Positions 1 to 8,181 of a DNA stretch of 64,000 nt are shown piece after piece. The DNA lies in contig CBDCQL010000002.1 in assembly GCA_965220615.1 (NCBI GenBank), positions 1,302,001-1,366,000 of the forward strand, in the 5' to 3' direction. A model generated the notes under the pieces. It did not search any database and was not told where the DNA came from. It was given only the letters and a program-made list of their open reading frames with translations. The stretch comes from JAGWBD01 sp965220615. GTDB taxonomy: Bacteria > Chloroflexota > Anaerolineae > Aggregatilineales > Phototrophicaceae. The translations under genes and the position numbers were made by a program. Every line of letters starts with the position of its first letter. Position 1 is the stretch's first letter.

Positions 1-1
1 C

Positions 2-724
2 AAGACGCGGCAGGAAATCATCGAGGCGCCGCTGGCCTTGCCGGGCAGCCTCAACCTTGTAAACTACATGCGTGCGCTGGAGACCATGGATTTCTTCAGG
101 CACTTCTTTAACTCGCTGCTCATCACATCGCTGTCCGTATTACTGATCGTCGTGATGGGTTCGATGGTGGCCTACACCATTGCGCGGCGCCCCAACCGCC
201 TCACGAGATTCCTGCGTTCCTACTTTCTGATCGGGTTCATGGTCCCGCTGCAAACGACCATGCTGCCCCTGTTTCTGATCATGAAGCATCTTGGCCTGAT
301 CAATACCTATCAGGGATTGATCTTCCTCCATAGCAACGGCGCTGTCTTTGCGCTCTTCCTGTACACGGGGTTTATCCGGGCCATGCCACGCGATCTGGAA
401 GAGGCGGCATTTGTCGATGGCGCCGGCGTGTTTCGCACTTTCTGGCGAATCGTGTTTCCATTGCTGAGACCGGTCACTGCCACGCTTGTCATTTTCAACA
501 CGATCTGGATCTGGAACGACTTTCTCCTGAGCTATTTGTTCCTGAGTTCGAATGACAAGTCGACCCTGATCATGCAGGTCTATAACGGCGTTGGCCTGTA
601 CTTCACTGACTGGTCAATCATGATGCCCGTGTTGGTGCTGGCGGTCACGCCCATGATCATCTTCTACCTCTTCATGCAGCGGCACATCGTCGCCGGTTTG
701 ACCACGGGCTCCCTGCGGGGTTAG
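2..724 (+). CDS. Carbohydrate ABC importer permease, MalG type (5' end outside window)
   Basis: This is the inner-membrane subunit of a sugar ABC importer. The frame is open from the first bases of the window and reads KTRQEIIEAPLALPGSLN, the usual periplasmic stretch after the first membrane helix of MalG-like permeases, so the gene begins upstream of the window. Five hydrophobic helices follow. The EAA loop that docks the ATPase is seen as DLEEAAFVDGAGVFRTFWRI around residue 130, and the C-terminus (FMQRHIVAGLTTGSLRG) is typical of the family. A TTG at 38 is inside the gene, not its start. The partner permease and binding protein should lie upstream. Substrate cannot be told from this subunit. 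Confidence 0.9.
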   Translation, partial: KTRQEIIEAPLALPGSLNLVNYMRALETMDFFRHFFNSLLITSLSVLLIVVMGSMVAYTIARRPNRLTRFLRSYFLIGFMVPLQTTMLPLFLIMKHLGLINTYQGLIFLHSNGAVFALFLYTGFIRAMPRDLEEAAFVDGAGVFRTFWRIVFPLLRPVTATLVIFNTIWIWNDFLLSYLFLSSNDKSTLIMQVYNGVGLYFTDWSIMMPVLVLAVTPMIIFYLFMQRHIVAGLTTGSLRG

Positions 725-750
725 CGCCAGGTCTTTCATCACAAATCAGG

Positions 751-795
751 AAAAGGGAAGCACGCCCACCGGATGGTGGGCGTGCCTGTTTTGTC
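751..795. terminator. Bidirectional rho-independent terminator
   Basis: An 11-bp perfect stem (GCACGCCCACC at 760-770, GGTGGGCGTGC at 775-785) with a GGAT tetraloop is followed on the plus side by CTGTTTTGT and on the minus side by TCCCTTTTCC. It lies between two convergent genes (ends at 724 and 806), so it can end both transcripts. Confidence 0.85.
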
Positions 796-805
796 GCCTG
801 TGGCA

Positions 806-1819
806 TTAGCTGCCATGCATGGCGCGTGTACGCGCCAGCATTTTCTCCCGCATTTCCGGCGTTCCGTCATGGCTGGTGCCGAACCAGTGGTCAAAGGGGA
901 ACTCCGGTTCGCCATAGTTGCACTCGAAGTAACGATGATGCAACTGATGGAAGTAGGAGGCGACCGGCACTTTCACGTCGTCCCTGACCACCGCTTCTTC
1001 GAAACCCACGTGGCCCTGGGCGGCGGAGAGCGCGGCATGGTGCCCGATGAGGATGGCGTGGATCGGATGCGAGGGCACGATCCAGAAAATCAGCGGCCCG
1101 GTGAAATATAGCAGGTGTTCGATCGGGTGCATCGAAAGCCCGGACCAGGGGCCGATGTTGATGTTCTTGTGATGCAGGTAATGCGCGGCCTTGTAGAGCG
1201 GCTTCACGTGTAACAGACGATGAGTCCAGTAGAAGTGGAACACGCGCCACATCGGGATCAGTCCCAGAATGACGATGAAATAGACCGGCTGCTCGCGCGG
1301 GTCGATCCAGGGGAAGAGCTCATTGGCGTAGCCCCAGAGCATGAAGGCCTCAAACAGCGTCCAGATGGTCACGCCGCTGGCCAGGCTCCAGAAGACGTTG
1401 TCGCGCACCTGGTCGTTCCACAGGAACTGCCGCTTACCCTTCCCCATCCAGTCCGGCGTGTACTTGTACTGAAATCCCTGCACCTTGCGCGACCAGAACC
1501 AGATGTGCAGGGCGCTGGCGAAGACCGTCATCATGACCAGGTTGCGGGCGAAAATCTCCAGCATCCAGTCGAGGCGAAACTCGGCCGTGCGCGACAGTTC
1601 AGGCGTCAGGTACAGCCAGGTCAGCGCCGCGACGACCATGTAAAAAATGTTCCAGGGCCAGAGGTGATGGTAGATCCACTTCACAACGTCCATGGGCCGG
1701 GGCGGCCACGCGAACATCGGATTGGGCGCGCCGATCTCCTTGTCCGGCTGCCAGTAACCCCGCTCGTCGCGTGGCATGCCGTCGGCAAGACCGTCCCGTT
1801 CTGCGCTTTTTTGGACCAT
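806..1819 (-). CDS. Fatty acid hydroxylase / sterol desaturase family protein, paralogue 1
   Basis: A membrane di-iron oxygenase-type protein of the fatty acid hydroxylase superfamily, which uses O2 to hydroxylate or desaturate lipids. The histidine boxes are present: HRLLH (200-204), HYLHH (213-217), HPIEH (231-235) and HQLHH (291-295), among several hydrophobic helices (about 52-72, 92-110, 143-165, 178-195, 236-255). It is the last gene of the operon and the most divergent of three tandem copies; the C-terminal RAMHGS is shared by all. The ATG is preceded by GAGGA in a leader almost identical to that of paralogue 2. The substrate is unknown; 337 residues is a little long for the family because of an N-terminal extension with the motif RDERGYW. 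Confidence 0.85.
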   Translation of the reverse strand: MVQKSAERDGLADGMPRDERGYWQPDKEIGAPNPMFAWPPRPMDVVKWIYHHLWPWNIFYMVVAALTWLYLTPELSRTAEFRLDWMLEIFARNLVMMTVFASALHIWFWSRKVQGFQYKYTPDWMGKGKRQFLWNDQVRDNVFWSLASGVTIWTLFEAFMLWGYANELFPWIDPREQPVYFIVILGLIPMWRVFHFYWTHRLLHVKPLYKAAHYLHHKNINIGPWSGLSMHPIEHLLYFTGPLIFWIVPSHPIHAILIGHHAALSAAQGHVGFEEAVVRDDVKVPVASYFHQLHHRYFECNYGEPEFPFDHWFGTSHDGTPEMREKMLARTRAMHGS

Positions 1820-1900
1820 ATCAAATTATCCTCAACAAATCGTATTCGCCTGGGGCTTTCGTACGATTCGGCCGGGCGCGCAAGGCGGCGTCCGCATGGG

Positions 1901-2911
1901 TCAGCTGCCGTGCATCGCACGCATCCTGGCAAGCATCTTCTCGCGCGCCTCCGGCGAACCATCGCAGTTGGTACCAAACAGGTGATCGAGCGGCATGGTG
2001 GGTTCGCCGTAGTTGCACTCGAAGAAGCGATGATGCAGCGAGTGCCAGTAGTTGCCGTAAGAGATTTTCAAATCGTCCTTGACGACAATTTCCTCAAAGC
2101 CGCCATGACCCGATATGGAACCGAGAGTCACCTGCAGCCCCTGGAACATCATGTTGGCAGGATGCGCGCCGATGACCCAGTGGATCAGCATGCTCGAGTA
2201 CATCACGACGTGTTCAATCGGGTGTTGCGACACGCCGGACCAGGGTCCCACCTCGATGTTCCTGTGATGCACGTGATGCACAGTCTTGTACAGAAACCTT
2301 GTGTGCAGTACGCGGTGTCCCCAATAGAAGTAAAAGTTGTACCAAAGTGGCGACAGGAAAAGGATCAGGGCGAAGGTGACCGGATGCTCGCGTGGGTCCA
2401 AATAGGGGATGTAGCCGTTGGCATATGCCCAGTGCATCAACACTTCAAATCCCGTCCATATCGTGCCCGCGCTGGCGATACTCCAGAACATGTTGTCGCG
2501 CACCTGATCGTTCCAGAGAAATTTTCGACTCTTGCCCATCCAGTTGAGCGACAACTTGTATTGATATCCCTGAGTCTTCAAAGTCCACATGCTTACATGC
2601 AGCACTGACGCCCAGGCAATCAACATCAACTGGTTTCGAGCGAAAATCTCCAGAATCCAGCCGGCGCGGAACTCGGTCATCCGCGAAGTCTCCGGCGTAA
2701 GATAAACCCAGGTCAATATGGCCACTATCATGAAAGGAATGTTGAAGGGCAACAGGTAATTCTTCACCCACTTCGCGACCTCTGTTGGCCTGGGCGGCCA
2801 GGAAAAAATCGGGTTGGGGACGCCAATTTCCCCGTCCGGCCTCCAGTAACCGCGCTCGTCACGCGGCATGCCGTCGACCAGCCCGTCTCTTTCTGCGCTG
2901 ATTTGTGCCAT
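1901..2911 (-). CDS. Fatty acid hydroxylase / sterol desaturase family protein, paralogue 2
   Basis: Second of three tandem di-iron hydroxylase-type genes (336 residues). The boxes HRVLH, HHVHHRN, HPIEH and HSLHHRFFECNYG match the iron-ligand pattern of the superfamily. It is very close in sequence to paralogue 3 (for example the shared run WHSLHHRFFECNYGEP) and clearly less close to paralogue 1. The spacer between this gene and paralogue 1 is nearly the same as that between paralogues 3 and 2, so the unit of duplication (about 1,092 bp) includes gene plus leader. The ATG follows TTGAGGAAAATTTGAT. Probably co-transcribed with the peptide-type importer upstream; hydroxylation or desaturation of an imported or membrane lipid is inference. 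Confidence 0.85.
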   Translation of the reverse strand: MAQISAERDGLVDGMPRDERGYWRPDGEIGVPNPIFSWPPRPTEVAKWVKNYLLPFNIPFMIVAILTWVYLTPETSRMTEFRAGWILEIFARNQLMLIAWASVLHVSMWTLKTQGYQYKLSLNWMGKSRKFLWNDQVRDNMFWSIASAGTIWTGFEVLMHWAYANGYIPYLDPREHPVTFALILFLSPLWYNFYFYWGHRVLHTRFLYKTVHHVHHRNIEVGPWSGVSQHPIEHVVMYSSMLIHWVIGAHPANMMFQGLQVTLGSISGHGGFEEIVVKDDLKISYGNYWHSLHHRFFECNYGEPTMPLDHLFGTNCDGSPEAREKMLARMRAMHGS

Positions 2912-2992
2912 ATCAAATTTTCCTCAACAATCCGTATTCGCCTGGGCCTTTCGTACGATTCGGCCGGGCGCGTAAGGCGGCATCCGCATGAC

Positions 2993-4000
2993 TCAACTGC
3001 CGTGCATTGCCCGCATCCTGGCAAGCATTTTCTCGCGCGCCTCCGGCGAACCATCGCAGTTGGTGCCGAAGAGGTGATCAAGCGGAATGGTGGGTTCGCC
3101 GTAGTTGCACTCGAAGAAGCGATGATGCAGCGAGTGCCAGTAGTTGCCGTAGGAAATCTTCAGGTCGTCCTTTACGACGATTTCCTCGAAGCCGCCGTGA
3201 CCTAAAATGGAGTAGAAGGACACCAGCTGCCCCTGAAAGACCATGTTGGCAGGGTGCGCGCCGATGACAAGGTGGATCAGCATGCTCCCATACATGGCGA
3301 CGTGTTCAATCGGGTGCTGGGCCAGGCCGGACCAGGGTCCGACTTCGATGTTTCTGTGATGAACATGATGCACGTGTTTGTACAGGAATTTGACGTGCAG
3401 CAGGCGATGTCCCCAGTAGAAGTAGAAATTGTACCAGAGCTGGGAAAGGAAGAGGACCAGCACGAATGTGACCGGATGCTCGCGCGGGTTGAAAAAGGAG
3501 ACATGGCCGTTGGCGTACACCCAGTGCATCACCACTTCAAACGCCGTCCAGATCGTGCCCGCGCTGGCGATACTCCAGAACATATTGTCGCGCACCTGGT
3601 CGTTCCACAAAAATTTTCGATTTTTGCCCATCCAGTTCAGCGACAGCTTGTAGCGAAATCCCTGCGTCTTCAGCGTCCACATGGTTACATGCAGCAATGA
3701 CGCCCAGAAAATCATCATGACCTGGTTGCGGGCGTAGATTTCCAGAATCCAGTCGGCCCGGAATTCGGTCATTCGCGACTGCTCTGGTGTGAGATACGCC
3801 CAGGTCAGTACCCCCACAATCATGAACAGGAGATTGTAGGGCCACATGTACTCTTTCACCCATTGCGCGACTGCGAGAGGCCTGGGTGGCCACGAGAATA
3901 TCGGGTTGGGCTCGAAATTCTTGTCCGGCCTCCAGTAACCGCGCTCATCACGCGGCATGCCATCGGCCAGACCGTCTCTTTCTGCGCTGATTTGTGTCAC
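2993..4000 (-). CDS. Fatty acid hydroxylase / sterol desaturase family protein, paralogue 3
   Basis: First of the three tandem hydroxylase genes downstream of the DppC-like permease. The His boxes HRLLH, HHVHHRN, HPIEH and HSLHHRF are intact and several hydrophobic helices are present. I place the start at the GTG at 4000 rather than the ATG two codons upstream: the ribosome site GGGGAGG directly abuts that ATG but is well spaced from the GTG, and the GTG gives M-TQISAERDG, which lines up with M-AQISAERDG of paralogue 2. The permease gene ends about 50 bp upstream on the same strand. The substrate is unknown. Confidence 0.85.
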   Translation of the reverse strand: MTQISAERDGLADGMPRDERGYWRPDKNFEPNPIFSWPPRPLAVAQWVKEYMWPYNLLFMIVGVLTWAYLTPEQSRMTEFRADWILEIYARNQVMMIFWASLLHVTMWTLKTQGFRYKLSLNWMGKNRKFLWNDQVRDNMFWSIASAGTIWTAFEVVMHWVYANGHVSFFNPREHPVTFVLVLFLSQLWYNFYFYWGHRLLHVKFLYKHVHHVHHRNIEVGPWSGLAQHPIEHVAMYGSMLIHLVIGAHPANMVFQGQLVSFYSILGHGGFEEIVVKDDLKISYGNYWHSLHHRFFECNYGEPTIPLDHLFGTNCDGSPEAREKMLARMRAMHGS

Positions 4001-4052
4001 CGTCATCCTCCCCTGACATTCATCAGCATTGTTTTGCGTTCGTCAGCGATGC

Positions 4053-4994
4053 CTATTTGCGCAATTGCGGGTCGAGCGCGTCGCGCAGGCCGTCACCGAT
4101 GAAGTTGATGCAGAGCACCGTGAGCGAGATCATCAAACCCGGCCAGAACACCAGCGCCGGCGTTAGCGTCAGGTAGTCCTTGCCATCGAAGAGCAGACGA
4201 CCCCACGTCGGAAAGTCGGGCGGAAAACCCAGACCCAGGAAGGAAAGCGCCGATTCGGTGATGATCGCGCCGGCCATGCTGAAGGACGCCGCCACAATAA
4301 CCGGACTGAGCACGTTGGGCAGGATGTGGCTGCGCAGGATGACCGCATCGTCCGACCCGATGCTCAGCGCCGCGGATACGAATTCCCGCTCCTTGATCGT
4401 CAGCACCTCACCGCGCACCAGGCGCGCGGTTGGCATCCAGCCCAGCATCCCGATGACCACCACGATCAGCACGAAAATGCCGACCTCCGGCCCAAAGGCC
4501 TTGCGCAGCGGTTCGCGAAACAGCAGTGTGATAACCAGCAACAGCGGCAGGGTTGGCAAGGACAGGAACATGTCCGTGATGCGCATGAGCAGCCCGTCCA
4601 GGCGGCGGAAGTAGCCCGCCACACAGCCGACCAGCGTGCCCACGCTCATGGCAATGATCATCGCGGTCAGCCCGATGGAAAGCGAGACCCGCCCGCCCCA
4701 GATGGTCCGCGCCAGGGTGTCGCGACCCAGGTTATCGGTGCCAAAGGGGTGCTCGGCGGTCATGCCTGAGTAGGCGGCGAGGATGTCAATGTATTCCGGG
4801 TCGGTGTGCCAGACAAGCGGCCCCGCCAGCACCAGCAGCACGACCAGCAGAAGAACGCCCATGGAAACCATGGCCAGCTTGTGCTTGCGAAACTGCCGCC
4901 AGGCGTCGCCGCTCAGCGTGCGGGGCGAGGCGCTGAATTCGCCGTTTTCTTCCGGCCTTGTCAGCGATCGGCTTGTTCTGAAAAGTGGTTTCAT
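4053..4994 (-). CDS. Peptide-type ABC importer permease, DppC/OppC family
   Basis: An inner-membrane subunit of a family 5 (dipeptide/oligopeptide/nickel class) ABC importer. It is 313 residues with an N-terminal cytoplasmic tail, a first helix near 40-60, the family signature HPFGTDNLGRDTLAR near 81, and an EAA loop KEREFVSAALSIGSDDAVILRS-type segment before ILPN near 215. The C-terminus INFIGDGLRDALDPQ is typical. It starts 21 bp after the DppB-like gene in the same operon, which begins with a solute-binding protein and ends with three lipid hydroxylases. No ATPase gene is next to it. The ligand is not predictable; association with hydroxylases hints at a lipid or terpenoid-like substrate, which is inference. 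Confidence 0.9.
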   Translation of the reverse strand: MKPLFRTSRSLTRPEENGEFSASPRTLSGDAWRQFRKHKLAMVSMGVLLLVVLLVLAGPLVWHTDPEYIDILAAYSGMTAEHPFGTDNLGRDTLARTIWGGRVSLSIGLTAMIIAMSVGTLVGCVAGYFRRLDGLLMRITDMFLSLPTLPLLLVITLLFREPLRKAFGPEVGIFVLIVVVIGMLGWMPTARLVRGEVLTIKEREFVSAALSIGSDDAVILRSHILPNVLSPVIVAASFSMAGAIITESALSFLGLGFPPDFPTWGRLLFDGKDYLTLTPALVFWPGLMISLTVLCINFIGDGLRDALDPQLRK

Positions 4995-5015
4995 CCGTCG
5001 TCGTCCGGAAACAGT

Positions 5016-6299
5016 CTAGGTATAGCGAATGCGGGGGTCCAACACCGCATAGAGCACGTCGGCGACAATGTTGAAGAAGACGTTCAGCACCGCGAAAATG
5101 AAAGTCAGGGTCTGCACGGTAGGCAGGTCGCCACCCTGAATGGCGATGATCAGCAACTGGCCCAGCCCGTTGACGCGAAAGATCTGCTCAGTGATGATGG
5201 CGCCCTGAAAAACGCCCGGGATGCCCAGAGCGATCAGCGTCACCACCGGGATCAGACTGTTGCGCAAGGCGTGATGGCCTACGACGCGCCGTTCCGCGAT
5301 GCCCTTGGAGCGCGCCGTGCGCACGTAGTCCAGCTTGAGGTTTTCCAACATGGAGGAACGCGTATGCCGACTGAGCAGGGCCATGTAGAACAGGGCCAGC
5401 ACCGTCACCGGCATGATGGACTGCCTTAACTGCAACAGGAAGCTGTCCAGGTCCGTCACGACGTGCGTCGTATCGTATATTGAGGGGAACCACCCCAGCT
5501 GGACACTGAAGACATAAATGAAAAGCAAACCAATGAAAAAGGTGGGAACTGAGAATCCAATGGTCGCGAAAACCGTGCTGAAGCGGTCAAAGTTGGAATA
5601 TTGCCGATAAGCCTGCATGACGCCAATCGGCACGGCAACGAAGATGGCGGCCAGATAGGACAGCCCGACGACCCAGAGCGTTTGCGGCGCCCGCTCGATG
5701 ACAAGATCAATTATTGGACTGCGGGTCTGCCAGGACAGGTATCGCAGGCGCGACTTGTGCAGGGGCAGGAGTTCGCCTTCCGGCGCCTCAACGTTGTCAT
5801 TGCTGAGTTCCCGCCCGACCGTTCCATTGGCTACCTCGTTCAGAAACAACGGCGAATTGCTACTGTCTTCCAGGAAGTATTGACGCTCACTTCTGAATAG
5901 CTCCTGCGCCCGGCCATCGAACAAGATGCTGCGACCCGTGCCAGTAGCCCCCGCAGCGAGGGAGGATGCCAGAGCATTGTATTCTTCCTCGCCCGGGTTG
6001 ATCAGGTCGTCATTAGTCAGGGCCAGAGGTGGAGAAAAGTTAAGTCCGGTCAGGTCTTCCAGAATGTTCAGCGGCTCGTTCACCATAAACTGCCGCAGCC
6101 ACTTGGCAAACTTTAGCAGGAAAGGGTCATTGACGCCCATGGCCTCACGAATCTGCTCGCGCACCGCTGGAGGAAACGTCAGGGGCAGATGTCCCACTGG
6201 ATCTGCAGGCGACAACTCCAGGATGGCGAACACAACGAGGCTGATGACCAGAAGCGTGGGGATCGAGACAAGTAGCCTGCGAATTAAATACTGGCCCAA
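5016..6299 (-). CDS. Peptide-type ABC importer permease, DppB/OppB family, with a large periplasmic insertion
   Basis: Partner permease of the DppC-like protein. The N-terminus MGQYLIRRLLVSIPTLLVIS and the EAA segment RTARSKGIAERRVVGHHALRN are diagnostic of DppB. At 427 residues it is about 100 longer than usual: residues about 78-190, between the first and second helices, are an acidic, low-hydrophobicity insertion where family members normally have a short periplasmic loop. The start is a TTG, six bases after GGAG. The gene follows the solute-binding protein after a 78-bp gap that holds a stem-loop. The extra domain faces the binding protein, so it may help dock it; that is inference. Confidence 0.88.
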   Translation of the reverse strand: MGQYLIRRLLVSIPTLLVISLVVFAILELSPADPVGHLPLTFPPAVREQIREAMGVNDPFLLKFAKWLRQFMVNEPLNILEDLTGLNFSPPLALTNDDLINPGEEEYNALASSLAAGATGTGRSILFDGRAQELFRSERQYFLEDSSNSPLFLNEVANGTVGRELSNDNVEAPEGELLPLHKSRLRYLSWQTRSPIIDLVIERAPQTLWVVGLSYLAAIFVAVPIGVMQAYRQYSNFDRFSTVFATIGFSVPTFFIGLLFIYVFSVQLGWFPSIYDTTHVVTDLDSFLLQLRQSIMPVTVLALFYMALLSRHTRSSMLENLKLDYVRTARSKGIAERRVVGHHALRNSLIPVVTLIALGIPGVFQGAIITEQIFRVNGLGQLLIIAIQGGDLPTVQTLTFIFAVLNVFFNIVADVLYAVLDPRIRYT

Positions 6300-6326
6300 A
6301 ATAATCTCCGGATCTGGTTACCAGCA

Positions 6327-6356
6327 GGCAGGACGGATCATCCAACCCGCCCTGCC
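6327..6356 (-). promoter_or_regulatory. Intercistronic stem-loop between binding-protein and permease genes
   Basis: The arms GGCAGGACGG (6327-6336) and CCGCCCTGCC (6347-6356) form a 10-bp stem, with one G-U pair in the minus-strand RNA, around a 10-base loop. No T-run follows, so it looks more like a partial terminator or 3'-end stabiliser that raises binding-protein mRNA over permease mRNA. Confidence 0.55.
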
Positions 6357-6377
6357 CTGTCATAGAACTGTGAGCGA

Positions 6378-8090
6378 CTAGCCCATCCGGGTCCAGTCCG
6401 CGATGTTCCACAGTTCGGAATCCCAGCCATTCATGCGGACTCCGCCGAGAGCGTGTGAGTAGGCAGAGGCAACGCCACGATCAATCAACGGGATCATGAC
6501 GCCCGCGCTGACCAACATGTCGTTCATCTGCTTCGCCAATGCTATGCGATCCTCAAAGGCCGCGGTTCCGGCCATTTCCGCAACCAGCGCCTCATAATCC
6601 GCATTGCAGTACCGCGGGATGTTGTTGCCCAGCCAGCCTCCATCAGGATCGCTGATCTCGTCACAGACCCAACTGCCCATGTACGTTTCGGGATCTGTGC
6701 CGGAAAAGCTGTTGGTATACATCTGGATGTCGGCATAGAACTTGTTGTAGGTGTCCGGGCTGGCCGGGTCACCACCGAAGAATACGCCGGCATCGATGTT
6801 CCGCAGTTCAGTCTCCACACCGATTTCCGACCACCATTGCTTGATCAGCGCCTGCGTGCTCTGGCGCACGGCATTGGTGGAGGTCTGATAGAGAATGCGC
6901 AGCGGGATTCCATCCAATTCGCGCACGCCGTCGCCATCGCTGTCGACGATGCCGGCCTCGTCCAGCAGGGCGTTGGCGCCGGCGATATCCTGCACCAGGC
7001 AGTCGTCGTTGGCCGTGGAGGCATAAATGGCAGGCTGGGCCAAAATGTTGCAGGTTGCCTGGCCAGCCGCGCCATACAACTGCACGGCGATGATGTTACG
7101 GTCGATGGCCATTGACAACGCCATCCAGACTGTGTCGTTGGTCAGGAAGGGATGAGCGTTGTCACCCCCCATGTAGACTGAGCGGCTATCGCCGAGGTCC
7201 GGATCGGGGTTGGTTTGGTTGACAATCAGCCGTTCAACACCAGAGTCAAGGGCAGTGACGACCGTTCCCTTGCCCGCCTCCAGCATGACGCCCAATACGT
7301 CCGGGGCGATCTGCAGGTTCCATGCATAGTCCGCCTCACCAGTCTCGAGAACCGCACGTGCGGCGGACTCGGCGTCGCCACCACCCTTCAGAATCACTCT
7401 CTGAAAGTAAGGCTTGCCTTCCTCCCGGTAGTTGGGGTTCGGGACATAGGTCACAACGTCATTCGCACGGAAATCCTCGACCATGTAGGGGCCCGTGCCG
7501 ATTGGACCAAAGTTCTGGTCCGTGCAGTTCGGTGCATTGGCGCCGACGCAACCCGCGAACTGGGCAGCCTGGATGATGGGTGACGTGTGGCTGACGAAAG
7601 GCCCGTAAGGGAAGGGTTTCGATACGCCAAAAGTGACCTGGACAGTGAGGTCGTCCAGCGCTTCGACACTTTCCACGTCGGCAAAGTTTGACAGTGAATT
7701 GCAGCCGAAATCCGGATGCACGCAGTATTCCCAGGTGAATACGACATCTGCCGCAGTAAGGGGTGTCCCATCCGACCACAAAATGCCTTCACTCAGCTTC
7801 CAGGTGATGCTGGTGAGATCTTCGGAGATTCCTCCATTGTCTTCGGTTGGAATCTCGTCTACAAGCCAGGGGACCAGCGCACCATTCTCATCGTAGCGGG
7901 CCAGGGGCTCCAGAATGACCGAGGAGGCGTGAAGGTCTTTCGTTCCACCGGACAAATAGGGGTTCAGAATGGAAACTGCCTGCCAGTAAAGGATGTTGAC
8001 CTCATCATCCATCTGCGCGCTCACCGGCGCCAAAACGCCGGTACACAAAAGAAGCAGGAGCGCCACCATCACGATACGCTTGCCGTTCAT
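6378..8090 (-). CDS. ABC importer solute-binding protein, family 5 (peptide class)
   Basis: A secreted binding protein of the SBP_bac_5 family, 570 residues, in the normal domain order: signal peptide (1-25, MNGKRIVMVALLLLL then VSAQ), N-lobe with LSEGILWSDGTPLTAADVVFTW near 105, then the segment VESVEALDDLTVQVTF, then IGTGPYMV. There is no lipobox cysteine. I start at 8090 because the ATG there follows GGGAGAAGAAA and opens on the signal peptide; an ATG 24 codons upstream lies inside the promoter. It is the first gene of the importer-hydroxylase operon. The ligand is unknown. Confidence 0.9.
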   Translation of the reverse strand: MNGKRIVMVALLLLLCTGVLAPVSAQMDDEVNILYWQAVSILNPYLSGGTKDLHASSVILEPLARYDENGALVPWLVDEIPTEDNGGISEDLTSITWKLSEGILWSDGTPLTAADVVFTWEYCVHPDFGCNSLSNFADVESVEALDDLTVQVTFGVSKPFPYGPFVSHTSPIIQAAQFAGCVGANAPNCTDQNFGPIGTGPYMVEDFRANDVVTYVPNPNYREEGKPYFQRVILKGGGDAESAARAVLETGEADYAWNLQIAPDVLGVMLEAGKGTVVTALDSGVERLIVNQTNPDPDLGDSRSVYMGGDNAHPFLTNDTVWMALSMAIDRNIIAVQLYGAAGQATCNILAQPAIYASTANDDCLVQDIAGANALLDEAGIVDSDGDGVRELDGIPLRILYQTSTNAVRQSTQALIKQWWSEIGVETELRNIDAGVFFGGDPASPDTYNKFYADIQMYTNSFSGTDPETYMGSWVCDEISDPDGGWLGNNIPRYCNADYEALVAEMAGTAAFEDRIALAKQMNDMLVSAGVMIPLIDRGVASAYSHALGGVRMNGWDSELWNIADWTRMG

Positions 8091-8139
8091 TTTCTTCTCC
8101 CGTGATTTCTCTTCAGATTTCAGGCAAATGCCCATAGCA

Positions 8140-8167
8140 AGTATAGCCAACGGCAAGGGCATCGCAA
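8140..8167 (-). promoter_or_regulatory. Sigma70-like promoter of the importer-hydroxylase operon
   Basis: On the minus strand TTGCGA (8162-8167) and TATACT (8140-8145) are 16 bp apart, about 50 bp before the binding-protein ATG at 8090. The -10 matches five of six consensus bases and the -35 four. Positions and spacing fit; there is no experimental support. Confidence 0.5.
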
Positions 8168-8181
8168 CCGATTGACAACAA

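Noticed and set aside
1220..2608. Long open frame on the plus strand (462 codons)
   Set aside because: It is antisense to two hydroxylase genes that have clear His boxes and ribosome sites. Its composition (His-, Arg- and Gln-rich) is that of a GC-rich shadow frame.
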